The notes: generated by a model not told the origin, from the sequence alone. 35,125 bases of DNA from Halomonadaceae bacterium T82-2 (GCA_001577635.1 LSBP01000032.1:1-35125), one strand, 5' to 3'. Counted from the first letter of the stretch, positions 18,799 through 26,397 are shown. A program made the numbers and translations.

Positions 18799-18841
18799 CT
18801 TTATGCCGCTACCTGCCTCGTTCCCTACTTACGGCATAAAG
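18799..18841. other. Long-loop hairpin at the island border
   Basis: ctttatgccg at 18799-18808 pairs perfectly with cggcataaag at 18832-18841 across a 23-base loop. It is followed at once by gcggcccacgggccgc, a second tight hairpin. No T-run follows, so it is not a standard terminator. It lies just before a small orphan gene and near the left edge of the accessory island. Confidence 0.4.
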
Positions 18842-18879
18842 GCGGCCCACGGGCCGCTGTAGGCTGCTATCATGGCGCC

Positions 18880-19179
18880 ATGACCGACTCCCTCGATGCC
18901 CAGGGCCTTGATGCGGCCCCGATCCCTCCCGAGACCCGCGAGGCACTGCTGGCCACGCTGGCGGGCTACGAGCACCTGCTGTTCGAATCGATGGGGCAGG
19001 CCGACTACGACGCGCTGCGGGCCCTGTACGCCGACTGGGTCGAACGGCTGGGTGATTCCCCGGAAGCCATCGCGATCTGTGATGCCCTGGACGACTTCAT
19101 CGATGCCAATGTCGAGGAGGGCGATGCCGAACGGGCCTACTTCGACCTCGTGGCGACTGTGCAACAAGCGGGCGGCTGA
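18880..19179 (+). CDS. Small acidic hypothetical protein
   Basis: This 99-residue protein is not recognised. It is strongly acidic (many Asp and Glu, few Lys), predicted helical, with no membrane segment, signal or cysteine cluster. ATG 18880 (MTDSLDAQGLD) is preferred to the longer open frame because upstream codons read as low-complexity sequence. It stands alone, preceded by the hairpins at 18799-18857, and ends about 40 bases before the converging DUF3987 gene. The composition would suit a DNA mimic or a small regulator, but nothing in the sequence proves a role. Confidence 0.55.
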   Translation: MTDSLDAQGLDAAPIPPETREALLATLAGYEHLLFESMGQADYDALRALYADWVERLGDSPEAIAICDALDDFIDANVEEGDAERAYFDLVATVQQAGG

Positions 19180-19220
19180 GCGCCCGCATGTCAGCTTGAT
19201 CTTGTCGGATCTCCCTCGGT

Positions 19221-20876
19221 CTAGCGAAAATCCTCATCAAAGGTAGATTTAGAACGGTAGCCTGTCTGGATCAGGTGTTTGCCTTTCTCTGGGTATTGTT
19301 CATCAAACAAGGGTAGCTCCTCCAGATAGTACACTTCCCCGTTCTTGAGCTCCGGCTCTTGAGGGCCAAAGACCGTATCCTTGAAAGTCAGTTGCTTGCT
19401 ATGGGTTTTTTCTTGGAGATGCCCCAGGCGCTTCAAGAGGGTGAGTGCAGCTTTCATCTTGTCTTTTCTGCGCAGTTTGGGGTGGGTCTTTTGGGTGATG
19501 TCGGAAATCACAAACTGATAAACCCCGTGGGAGTAGTTCGATAGCTTTCGTATATCCTGGACCAAGCGATTGCCAAGGGTCACAATTTCAGGCTCGCCGG
19601 CTATGTAGTCTAGATAATGGCGGGAATAGTGGCGGCCCAGGCGATAAGCATAGGCCAGCGTTTTGGTTCCTATCTCGCCTTCATAGCCTTCGAAGGTATG
19701 CAGTACGCCCGCCATGCGTGAGATGTTGTCCATGAGCTTCGAGGCATGGCCCTCGGCATGGTAATAAATCTGGTCGGGACGTGTTTCTTGCTCGATGCGG
19801 CGATACATTTTTTTCCATAAAAGTTTAGCGCTTGCCGAGAAGGTCAGGGCTCGGCGCGGCTTTTTTTGGTCGAGATTTTCAATGGACTCTATTAAAAGCT
19901 CACGCAAGCGTTCCTGGAACGGCAGGATGTCGGCATCGGCAAGATCGTTGGGTAGTTCTGTGCGATGACCCACCTTGGGGGTTGGATAAACAAACAGAAA
20001 CCGGGCCAAAAAACCGCTGCCATGCGCATCGTCGCCACGCTTTTCCAAGAATCGCTGAATGATTTCCGGCTGGATCATGAGCGAGGCTGTCAGGCGAGCA
20101 TTGTTCAGGATAAAAGATTCACTGGTGCGCCTGTCGACGGAAATGGATGAGCCGCTCCACAACGCGTTGAACAGGTAAAGATCTTCAAATGCCTTGCCGG
20201 TGAAAAGGCTGCCCGCCTCGCTCGACAGTAGGCAGGCGTTGGGAATGTTGGCGTGAAGCGCGTAGGTAAGCGCGCTGGGTGTGGTGTTCTCGTAGATCAG
20301 GCGATAATCGGTAGGTGGGGTCGGTTTTTCCTTGTCGTGATCGGCCAGACGTTGCTCGAACGTGAGTGTGGACTGATCGTCCTCGAACGCCTTTAGCATC
20401 CTTTTGCGCAAGACTTTTTGCTTGTCCTGCCAATTTTTCAATTCTCGCTGATAGTCTCGCTGCCGCTGCTTCAGCTCGCTTGTCTTTTCATCTTGAAGCT
20501 CCCGGATCGGGCCAAAAAAACAGCCTTCCAGCGCCGTTTTGCGCTCGCCGCTCCTGGCGGCGACCAACAGCATCAGCGATGTGGGGACACGATGGCCGTT
20601 GGGGTATTCCACGTCCACCAACCCCTGGCATGCGGTGGCCATCGCGCCCAGTGCGACCGACGCCGCCATCTCATAAGCCACCTGGACGTGATCACTGACG
20701 GCCACCACGGCTGACTCGAACCGGGAATCTTCACGAAAAGTTGGCCAGGCACTCCCGATGGCCGGGATCGCGTACTGCTCGTCGGGCAGGCTATTGGCGG
20801 CCTCTATTTCGAGAATCGCGTCTGATAAATCATTTATCACTGTCTTTATCCATGCTAGTTCTGCAAGAAACCGCAA
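19221..20876 (-). CDS. DUF3987/YfjI-like mobile-element protein
   Basis: This 551-residue protein resembles the DUF3987 (YfjI) family found on prophages, plasmids and integrative elements. The family hallmark region is seen: FESAVVAVSDHVQVAYEMAA, an internal PTSLMLLVAARSGERKTALEG that stands where a P-loop would be but has SGERKT, then a charged helical insert (about residues 125-190). SSEAGSLFTG and GSGFLARFLF follow, as in primase/helicase-associated relatives. Its biochemical activity is not established. The first codon is TTG at 20876 with no clear ribosome-binding site; GTG 20840 is an alternative. AT content is higher than in neighbours, consistent with transfer. It is last in a minus-strand group with the HTH and Gp2-like genes. 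Confidence 0.75.
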   Translation of the reverse strand: MRFLAELAWIKTVINDLSDAILEIEAANSLPDEQYAIPAIGSAWPTFREDSRFESAVVAVSDHVQVAYEMAASVALGAMATACQGLVDVEYPNGHRVPTSLMLLVAARSGERKTALEGCFFGPIRELQDEKTSELKQRQRDYQRELKNWQDKQKVLRKRMLKAFEDDQSTLTFEQRLADHDKEKPTPPTDYRLIYENTTPSALTYALHANIPNACLLSSEAGSLFTGKAFEDLYLFNALWSGSSISVDRRTSESFILNNARLTASLMIQPEIIQRFLEKRGDDAHGSGFLARFLFVYPTPKVGHRTELPNDLADADILPFQERLRELLIESIENLDQKKPRRALTFSASAKLLWKKMYRRIEQETRPDQIYYHAEGHASKLMDNISRMAGVLHTFEGYEGEIGTKTLAYAYRLGRHYSRHYLDYIAGEPEIVTLGNRLVQDIRKLSNYSHGVYQFVISDITQKTHPKLRRKDKMKAALTLLKRLGHLQEKTHSKQLTFKDTVFGPQEPELKNGEVYYLEELPLFDEQYPEKGKHLIQTGYRSKSTFDEDFR

Positions 20877-20902
20877 TTCTAGCAGGGATTAAGAGAGTGT
20901 TT

Positions 20903-20936
20903 CTGATTAAAAATCAGTCCGTCATGGTTTTGACGG
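20903..20936 (-). terminator. Two small hairpins, possible minus-strand terminator
   Basis: Read on the minus strand, ccgtca-aaacca-tgacgg is followed by actgatttttaatcag, itself a 6-bp hairpin with a T-run. It lies between the HTH gene and the DUF3987 gene and could end or attenuate transcription. The stems are short. Confidence 0.35.
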
Positions 20937-20990
20937 GGAGTGACCAGGGCTGGCGGCGGCCTCGCTGGAGACACTTCCTGGCTCGGCGGG

Positions 20991-21383
20991 CTACCCTGGG
21001 CGACCAGGACCCAGCTCCTTGAGACCCCGTTCCAGCAGGGTCCGCGCGGGGCCCGAGGGGCACCGGCGCCCCTGCTCCCACTCCTGCCAGGTGCGCACGT
21101 TGACCCCCAGCCGATAGGCGAAGGCGGCCTGGGTATCGCCCCGTGACCGTCGCAGGCGAATGGCGGCCTGGAGCAGGGCGTGAATGTCCTGGGAACGGTG
21201 CGTCTCACCCGGCGTTGCCGAGGCCGGGATGGGGGCGTGTGGCGTGGGTTCTGGGATCGGCCTGCTGGAAAAGAGCGGCGCTTCTGGAGGGGGTGGATGA
21301 CGCGAGGGCTGGCGATAAGCGGCTACGGTTTGGGGGTTGTTCGCTTCGTAATTGCGAATCCAGCGATCGGCAAGACTGTCCAT
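20991..21383 (-). CDS. Helix-turn-helix protein with Pro-rich linker
   Basis: This 130-residue protein has a short N-terminal helix (MDSLADRWIRNYE), a Pro-rich linker (about residues 26-60) and a C-terminal XRE/Cro-type HTH (GDTQAAFAYRLGVNVRTWQEWEQGRR, residues about 82-107). The recognition-helix pattern matches HTH domains of antitoxins and element regulators. The frame is open to 21560, but ATG 21383 is chosen because AGGAGA lies 6 bases before it. It follows the Gp2-like gene by about 50 bases and probably regulates the element or aids its replication gene. No toxin partner is seen. Confidence 0.72.
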   Translation of the reverse strand: MDSLADRWIRNYEANNPQTVAAYRQPSRHPPPPEAPLFSSRPIPEPTPHAPIPASATPGETHRSQDIHALLQAAIRLRRSRGDTQAAFAYRLGVNVRTWQEWEQGRRCPSGPARTLLERGLKELGPGRPG

Positions 21384-21436
21384 GGGGGATCTCCTGGTAA
21401 TGGAAAAGGCACGGTGCTGCCGTGCCCTGTCATGGG

Positions 21437-22123
21437 TTAACTGCGGCTCGTACCGAACACATGCACGCCTTGCTGGAAGGGCTTGGTGTGTGCCTTGCAC
21501 AGGTAGCTGAGATTGAAGACCGCTTCTTCCTGGCCCATGAAGTCGTCGCGATGCAGGCAAGCCGTGTAGGGATAGCCCGTGATGGGGTTTTCGCCGACCT
21601 GAACCAGGCCTTCGACGTCGCAGGACAGATAACCCAGCGCCCTGGCCCAGGCGCGTGCGATTTGATGATACAGGCCTCGCCCTTCGTATCCGCCGCCTTC
21701 CGAGGGCCTCAATCTGCCCAGTTGATAGTAGGCGTCGTAGTTCACGTACATCATGAGGTGGTAATGCGGCTTGTCGCTATTGTACTGCTCCCGGCACCAT
21801 ACATAGCGCAATACCGTGGTGTATTTCGTGCCGGCCTTGACCAGCTCTGCATTCAAATGGCGGAAGAAGGCGCTGAGAACGACATTGTCATTGGTAAGCT
21901 CGAAGGCGGTCATCCAGTCTGGAAAGCGCAGGTCAATACGAAAGGCCAGCACCCGATTGTAATGCGCAAGCGCGCGGGTTTGTATCAGCAGACTTCGTTC
22001 CAGATAATTCTCGATCAAGGGCGCCTCGGCATGCTGGTTGACTTCGAAGCCCCGATAGTAAGTGTCGTAATAACAGTTCAGTTTGGTGTACAGGGGATGG
22101 CGCTTGGGCTGTGATTGAAACAT
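21437..22123 (-). CDS. Inovirus Gp2 / YagK-YfjJ-like putative replication protein
   Basis: This 228-residue protein resembles the inovirus Gp2 family (YagK/YfjJ domain) carried by filamentous-phage-like and satellite elements. A beta-strand FRIDLRFP (about residues 61-68) and KPHYHLMMYVN with H120 and H122 resemble motifs of HUH rolling-circle initiators, where the two histidines bind the metal. Tyrosines are frequent, but which one is catalytic cannot be read. The family is presumed to act in replication; this is inference, not proven biochemistry. AAGGA precedes ATG 22123. It heads the minus-strand group. Immediately upstream are twin hairpins (22241-22276). Confidence 0.75.
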   Translation of the reverse strand: MFQSQPKRHPLYTKLNCYYDTYYRGFEVNQHAEAPLIENYLERSLLIQTRALAHYNRVLAFRIDLRFPDWMTAFELTNDNVVLSAFFRHLNAELVKAGTKYTTVLRYVWCREQYNSDKPHYHLMMYVNYDAYYQLGRLRPSEGGGYEGRGLYHQIARAWARALGYLSCDVEGLVQVGENPITGYPYTACLHRDDFMGQEEAVFNLSYLCKAHTKPFQQGVHVFGTSRS

Positions 22124-22718
22124 GAATATTTTCCTTGTGACGTGCCGGAGGATGCATCAAGCCTGTGGCATTGACGCGATATTGGATCAGGGTGGATTCA
22201 CTTAATGCCCTCAGGGGGAGGGCGATATCTTGAGAATGCGTCATGGGGTATGGCCCATGACAGCCTGTAATGGCTGGATCAATCCGCTTTCAGAGATTGA
22301 GTTATCCAAAGAGTTGATTGGGTTATTAGGTCGTCTCTTCAGGGATTAGAGGTAAGTAGATTTAGATATATTACTGAACCGTCATGGCAGCCGATCCGCA
22401 TGCCCCGGAAGGACTGGGGATAATGACGCCAACGCCCCGGACGTACCGGGGATCGTTGTCGGGCCCGAGCTCTAAAAACTTTCCATTGGCAATGCGGTAC
22501 GCTGCATGACGCTCATGGGATGCCAACGGTCTGTCAAATAATACGTCATCGCCGGAGTCGCTTTCCGCCCGGGGATAATCCCGGGATTTTCCGTCAGCCA
22601 CGTAACGGCACTGACGGCATCCGACATCGATTCAAAAAATCTTCAGCCACGTACTACCTCCTTGAAGCCGGGAAGCGATGGCTTCGATGACACGTCATTC
22701 CCACCTCAGGAGGTTTTC
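22124..22718. other. Gene-poor stretch with several hairpins
   Basis: This region between the Gp2-like gene and the glycine-zipper gene holds no confident gene. It has twin hairpins at 22241-22276, an AT-rich patch near 22350-22372, ccccgg-acgta-ccgggg at 22435-22451 and cccggg-gataat-cccggg followed by atttt at 22568-22590. Promoters for both flanking units should be here. A 76-codon minus-strand frame (22371-22601, GTG start) is not supported. Confidence 0.5.
22241..22276. other. Twin adjacent hairpins upstream of the Gp2-like gene
   Basis: tcatggg-gtatgg-cccatga (7-bp perfect stem) is followed with no spacer by cagcc-tgtaat-ggctg (5-bp perfect stem). Both have 6-base loops. They lie 118 bases upstream of the Gp2-like gene and could be its origin, operator or a leader structure. 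No T-run suggests termination. Confidence 0.4.
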
Positions 22719-23081
22719 ATGACGCTCACATGTCCGAGCTGTGGCTCACCGCGGGTGCGTACGCGACACCGCGGTCGCAAGGTTGGCGGGGGTATCGGGG
22801 GTACGGCAGGGGCGGCCAGCGGGGCTGCCGGGGCGCTCAGCGGCGCCGAGACGGGAGCCCTGGTGGGTGCCTGGGCCGGGCCGGTCGGCCTGACCGTGGG
22901 TAGCCTGGCCGGGGCGATCTTTGGTGGCCTGGTGGGCGGCACGGCGGGCGGTCTCGCCGGTGCCCGTCTGGGCCAGCAACTCGATGCCCGCCTGCTCGAT
23001 TCCCACCAGTGCCTGGCCTGCGCGCACACCTTCCGTCCTCACGGCGAACCGTCCCTGGCGGAGGCGGGCAGGCGTGTTTAG
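22719..23081 (+). CDS. Zinc-ribbon protein with glycine-zipper segment
   Basis: This 120-residue protein begins with a zinc-ribbon half (CPSCGSPRVRTRHRG), has a long Gly/Ala stretch of small-residue zipper type (about residues 24-95, with GGIGG, GGLVGG and GGLAGA), and closes with a second cysteine pair (HQCLACAHTF), so the two CxxC pairs could join into one site. Glycine zippers insert in or pack against membranes; this one is split by a metal site, which is unusual. CAGGAGG lies 6 bases before ATG 22719. It ends 4 bases into the converging antitoxin gene. Function is unknown. Confidence 0.65.
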   Translation: MTLTCPSCGSPRVRTRHRGRKVGGGIGGTAGAASGAAGALSGAETGALVGAWAGPVGLTVGSLAGAIFGGLVGGTAGGLAGARLGQQLDARLLDSHQCLACAHTFRPHGEPSLAEAGRRV

Positions 23082-23362
23082 TGCGACGCCAGTTCGTTGA
23101 AAAACGCCGGGTTTTCCTGAATGGTCGCAAGCACCTTGGCCGCCAGGCCGGTCGGATTGCGACGCTTGCTTTCCCAGCTCTTGATCGTGTCCACGCTGGT
23201 TCCCATGGCGCTGGCAAATTCGGCCTGTGACACATGCAGCGCGGCACGGATGGCTTTCACATCCGCGACCTCGTGGCGTGTGACACGTGCGGCGCGGGTC
23301 TTGCCCTGCTTGATGTCGACGGCTTCCTGCAGCGATGTCTGAAGGTCGTCAAAAATGCTCAT
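23078..23362 (-). CDS. HigA/NadS-like antitoxin with XRE helix-turn-helix
   Basis: This 94-residue DNA-binding antitoxin should neutralise the toxin encoded just upstream and repress the shared promoter. The HTH is clear: VKAIRAALHVSQAEFASAMG followed by DTIKSWESKRRNPTG (about residues 35-71), then a helical tail. The N-terminal 30 residues (IFDDLQTSLQEAVD) are typical of the family and should contact the toxin. Its ATG overlaps the toxin stop by 4 bases (ATGA), the toxin-first order of HigBA systems. Confidence 0.9.
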   Translation of the reverse strand: MSIFDDLQTSLQEAVDIKQGKTRAARVTRHEVADVKAIRAALHVSQAEFASAMGTSVDTIKSWESKRRNPTGLAAKVLATIQENPAFFNELASH

Positions 23363-23697
23363 TCGGAAACCTCCCCCTTCAACTGGTGGGTCAGGGTCTT
23401 GAGTGCGGCCTTTTCCGCGGACGTCAAGCTGTCTTTCACGCTTTTGGGATAGGCCAGGATCAGGTAGATGACCTCGGCGGTGGCCAGAAAGTAGATGACC
23501 CGGGCACCGCCCTGTTTGCCTTGCTGCCGCAATGCCATGCGAATCTTGCGTAGACCGCCTGTGCCCTGGATCAGATCCCCTTTGTCGGGTTGCGCGATCA
23601 GGATGCGCTGAAGCTCCTTCAGTTCCTCATCGGTCGCGATGCTCTGGATCTGCCGAGTAAAGGTCGGTGTTTCAATAAATTCAATGGCATGACTCAC
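23359..23697 (-). CDS. RelE/HigB-like toxin of a toxin-antitoxin pair
   Basis: This 112-residue toxin has the RelE/HigB-2 pattern: FIETPTFTRQI at the N-terminus, GDLIQGTGGLRKIRMALRQQGKQGGARVIYFLA in the centre and LILAYPKSVKDSLT at the end. Family members cut mRNA at ribosomes; whether this one does is inference. The frame stays open to 23868 through a 9-bp repeat, and ATG 23745 is possible. GTG 23697 is preferred because family proteins start at this point and the promoter (-10 at 23737-23742) overlaps ATG 23745, so that codon would not be in the mRNA. Confidence 0.87.
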   Translation of the reverse strand: MSHAIEFIETPTFTRQIQSIATDEELKELQRILIAQPDKGDLIQGTGGLRKIRMALRQQGKQGGARVIYFLATAEVIYLILAYPKSVKDSLTSAEKAALKTLTHQLKGEVSE

Positions 23698-23731
23698 GTC
23701 AGGGGCGTCCTTCGGGTCGTGTCTTGCTTGG

Positions 23732-23765
23732 TGTACATAGTACATCTTTCGGCAGGGTCTGTCTA
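23732..23765 (-). promoter_or_regulatory. Promoter and operator of the toxin-antitoxin operon
   Basis: On the minus strand TAGACA (23760-23765) and TACTAT (23737-23742) are separated by 17 bases, a good sigma-70 arrangement. The -10 is embedded in a perfect inverted repeat TGTAC-ATA-GTACA (23732-23744), a natural operator for the HTH antitoxin. This placement gives autorepression by blocking polymerase. Confidence 0.65.
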
Positions 23766-23785
23766 TCAGGACACGCCGTCTTCCC

Positions 23786-23845
23786 CGCGCATTTCGCGCA
23801 TTCCGCGCATTTCGCGCATTCCGCGCATTCCGCGCATTTCGCGCG
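23786..23845. repeat. 9-bp tandem repeat (six copies plus part)
   Basis: Six head-to-tail units of cgcgcatt(t/c) run from 23786 to 23839, plus a partial unit. Units alternate mainly between ending in T and C. The array lies between the divergent toxin-antitoxin promoter and the YqaJ leader. It is too short and without spacers to be CRISPR. Replication slippage would change its length. Confidence 0.85.
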
Positions 23846-23870
23846 TCCATAACCCATCCACTAATCATTC

Positions 23871-23917
23871 GTTACGGCCCAGCCCGCTGCCTTCGGGGAG
23901 CGGGCCGTTATGCCGTG
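23871..23917 (+). ncRNA. Structured leader element of the YqaJ gene, radC-motif-like
   Basis: gcccgct pairs with agcgggc around a 10-base loop, with acgg...ccgt as a possible outer stem. It is followed by ccgttatgccgtg, which is identical at 26361-26373. GTTATG lies 33 bases before the start codon. Rfam's radC RNA motif occurs in leaders of genes for radC, integrases and other DNA-binding proteins; matching this element to it is inference. Confidence 0.5.
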
Positions 23918-23939
23918 TTTGTGTCTCAGGAGAGAGATC

Positions 23940-25202
23940 ATGACCCAGCCCACGTCACGTCCTACCGCGCTGTCCCCGGTTGTCGCGGATGAAGCGGCCC
24001 GTTCCGCCCGGCTGCCGGAGAGTGCCGATCAAGGAGGGCACGCCAATACTGCCGAGCCCACCCCCGAGGTAACCGAGTCGCCCAGGGCCTCGTTGTCCGC
24101 CCGAGCCCAGCCGGGCAGCGTTACCGCCTCGGTCCTCGCGGCCATCGAGCAGAGTGGGGTAGCGTCGCCCTCCTCGATGCCGATGGGGCGAGCCCCGCGT
24201 CCGCGTCGTCCTGACGGCCCCCAGCGCCGCTATCGTGAGCAGGCCCGGCGCCTGGTCGATACCCGCGCCCTGGATCGCAAGGCCTGGCTGTCGATTCGTC
24301 AGAGCGGGATCGGCAGTAGTGATGCCGCCGCGGCGGTGGGCCTCCATCCTTACAAGTCCCCGCTCGAACTGTGGCTGGAGAAGACCGGTCGTCAGCCGGC
24401 ATCCGCCGACCCGGCCCCCGAGGCGCAGCTGACCAGTCCGCTGCATTGGGGCCAGGTGCTCGAACCACTGGTCGCCGAGCACTACGCCCGGCACACCGGT
24501 CACCGGGTGCAGCGGGTCAACGCCATCCTCCAGCACGTCGAGCATCCCTGGATGCTCGCCAACCTGGATCGCGAGATCGTCGGCAACGACGCCGTGCAGA
24601 TCCTCGAGTGCAAGACGGCCGGACTTCACGGCGCCCGGCTGTGGAAGAGTGGGGTGCCCGAGTACGTGCAGCTGCAGGTGATGCACCAGTTGGCGGTCAC
24701 CGGCCAGCAGGCCGCCGATGTGGCGGTCCTGCTCGGGGGCCATGAGCTGCAGATCCACCGTATCGAGCGTGACGAGACGATGATCGCGCAGCTGATCGCC
24801 CTGGAACGCCAGTTCTGGGACTGCGTCGAGCGCGATACCCCACCCCCGGCGGATGGCAGCGAGTCGGCGGATCAGGCCTTGCGGACCCTGTTCCCCCAGG
24901 ATGACGGCGAAACCGTCGACTTCAGCCATGACGTGGGGCTCAGCCAGGCGTTCGTCGACCTGCAGCAGGTGCGCCAGACCCTGGACGACGCCAAGAAGGC
25001 GGAATTGCGGCTCAAGCACCGCCTGCAGCAGGCCATGGGCACCGCCACCCTGGCCACGTTCCCCAGCGGTAGCCTGAGCTGGAAGCAGACCGCGCCGGTC
25101 AAGCGGCTCGATACCAAAGCACTGCAGCAAGACCATCCAGAACTGTGCGCGACCTACCTTCGCTCGTATCCCGGCTCACGGCGCTTCGTAGTGCGTCAGT
25201 GA
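23940..25202 (+). CDS. YqaJ-family viral recombinase / lambda-type exonuclease
   Basis: This 420-residue protein has a disordered, Pro/Ala/Arg-rich N-terminal part (about residues 1-105) followed by a YqaJ nuclease domain. IRQSGIGSSDAAAAVGL opens the domain; E175 (in WGQVLEPL), D210 (in NLDRE) and E223-x-K225 (in LECKT) form the PD-(D/E)XK metal site. Family enzymes digest one strand from a double-strand end for annealing recombination. The C-terminal region (about residues 320-420) is helical and basic (ELRLKHRLQQAM). The first ATG (23940) follows AGGAGAGAG. The usual partner, a single-strand annealing protein, is not in the window. It heads the recombination group and has its own leader element. 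Confidence 0.88.
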   Translation: MTQPTSRPTALSPVVADEAARSARLPESADQGGHANTAEPTPEVTESPRASLSARAQPGSVTASVLAAIEQSGVASPSSMPMGRAPRPRRPDGPQRRYREQARRLVDTRALDRKAWLSIRQSGIGSSDAAAAVGLHPYKSPLELWLEKTGRQPASADPAPEAQLTSPLHWGQVLEPLVAEHYARHTGHRVQRVNAILQHVEHPWMLANLDREIVGNDAVQILECKTAGLHGARLWKSGVPEYVQLQVMHQLAVTGQQAADVAVLLGGHELQIHRIERDETMIAQLIALERQFWDCVERDTPPPADGSESADQALRTLFPQDDGETVDFSHDVGLSQAFVDLQQVRQTLDDAKKAELRLKHRLQQAMGTATLATFPSGSLSWKQTAPVKRLDTKALQQDHPELCATYLRSYPGSRRFVVRQ

Positions 25203-25235
25203 CTGGAGCGACAACCAAAGCCTTACCTCAGTCGA

Positions 25236-25290
25236 CGCAACGCCTCAGAGCGCCTTTACGGGCCATCTGGGGCGTTTTGCGTTATGAGCC
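25236..25290 (+). ncRNA. Structured leader element of the Gp3-like gene
   Basis: cgcaa-cgcctcag pairs with ctggggcg-ttttgcg, a strong bulged hairpin. It is followed by gcgttatgagcc; GTTATG lies 37 bases before the start codon, as in the two sister elements. The hairpin could also act as a weak terminator after the YqaJ gene. Confidence 0.42.
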
Positions 25291-25317
25291 ACCCGACACG
25301 TCATCAAGGAGGTTCCC

Positions 25318-26292
25318 ATGCTCAAGGGACTCGCCATTACCCCACCGATTCTGGGGCGGATCACCATCGGCAAGGTGGTCGAGAATAACGGCAAGCGCCT
25401 GCCCCAGAAGGACGACCAGTTCACCCTGACCTCACAGCTCCAGACCAAGGAGGGCTGGATACGCCACCCGCTGGACGAGCAGCTGCGCAGCGAGCAGGAA
25501 GGCAAGCTGCGCCGCATTCCCATCCGTCTACTGTTCAACGATCCTGATCTCAACCTGCGTGCCGAGTACGCGCTGTTCGATCGCCAGACCGCCCGCCCCT
25601 TGTGCGTGGGTGATGGCGAGCAGTGCAAACGCCGCACCCGCGACGGGATGGAGACATTGGACTGCCTATCCCCCGACGGCTGCCCATTGGCTCAGGGCGG
25701 CGCCTGCAAGCCCTATGGGCGGCTCAATGTGCTGATTGGCGATGACGACCCGCTGGGCAGCTTCATTTTCCGCACCACCGGCTTCAACTCGATCCGCACG
25801 CTCGCCGCGCGACTCGCCTACTTCAAGGCGATCTCCGGCAACCGCCTGGCCTGTCTGCCGCTGGAACTCAGGCTGCGCGGCAAGTCGACCCGACAGAGTC
25901 GCGGCACCCCGATCTTCTACGTCGACATCACCCTGCGTGAAGGCTGGACGCTGGAAGACACCCTCTCGGAGGCGCAACGCCTGGACCAGGAGCGAGAGGC
26001 CACCGGCTTCGACCAGAAAGCCCTGGATCGGGCCGCCAAGGCGGGCTTCGCCAACGGGGCCTTCGAGGACAGTGCCGAGGAGTCCGCCGACGTGGTGGAG
26101 GAGTTCTACCCCGACGCCCCGGTTCACCTACCGGGCGGGACGGACGCCAATGCCCCGGTGACGCTCGCCGACAAGCTGCAGGCCAGGAGCCAGCAGTCAG
26201 GCAAGGCCGAAGCTACCGACAAGGCGGAATCCCCCGCACCGACCACTGACGATAGTCAGCAACCCGCAGCACGCCAAGCCAAGCGAGCCTGA
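25318..26292 (+). CDS. Gp3-like / recombination-directionality-factor-like Cys-rich protein
   Basis: This 324-residue protein resembles the family annotated as 'hydrolase or metal-binding protein' next to YqaJ on mobile elements, and Pfam Gp3-like recombination directionality factors. A four-cysteine region near residues 98-140 (CVGDGEQC, LDCLSPDGCPLAQGGACKPYG) suggests a zinc site. It is followed by a GSFIFRTTGFNSIRTLAARL segment that is conserved in the family. The C-terminal 70 residues are low-complexity. CAAGGAGG precedes ATG 25318. Its function is not proven; an integrase partner would be needed for a directionality role, and none is visible. It could also be a single-stranded-DNA partner of the exonuclease. 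Confidence 0.72.
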   Translation: MLKGLAITPPILGRITIGKVVENNGKRLPQKDDQFTLTSQLQTKEGWIRHPLDEQLRSEQEGKLRRIPIRLLFNDPDLNLRAEYALFDRQTARPLCVGDGEQCKRRTRDGMETLDCLSPDGCPLAQGGACKPYGRLNVLIGDDDPLGSFIFRTTGFNSIRTLAARLAYFKAISGNRLACLPLELRLRGKSTRQSRGTPIFYVDITLREGWTLEDTLSEAQRLDQEREATGFDQKALDRAAKAGFANGAFEDSAEESADVVEEFYPDAPVHLPGGTDANAPVTLADKLQARSQQSGKAEATDKAESPAPTTDDSQQPAARQAKRA

Positions 26293-26330
26293 GCGCTCGA
26301 CGTCGTTTCTCACCGCTACCTGCCATTGCC

Positions 26331-26375
26331 TAACGACGCCCGCTGCCTGGTAGCCGCGGGCCGTTATGCCGTGGT
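26331..26375 (+). ncRNA. Structured leader element of the DUF932 gene, radC-motif-like
   Basis: An outer stem taacg/cgtta encloses an inner stem gcccgc/gcgggc with a 2-base bulge and a 12-base loop. It is followed by ttatgccgtg, matching the YqaJ leader. GTTATG lies 35 bases before the start codon. Confidence 0.5.
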
Positions 26376-26397
26376 TGACCAATAAGGAGATTTGCCC

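Noticed and set aside
22371-22601. 76-codon minus-strand frame with GTG start
   Set aside because: No ribosome-binding site, no recognisable family, and it lies across several hairpins; coding is possible but unsupported.
23786-23845. CRISPR array
   Set aside because: The 9-bp units have no spacers and no cas gene is near.
23698-23868. N-terminal extension of the toxin with an Asn-Ala-Arg repeat
   Set aside because: It comes from translating the 9-bp tandem repeat; the promoter lies inside it and family proteins begin at 23697.
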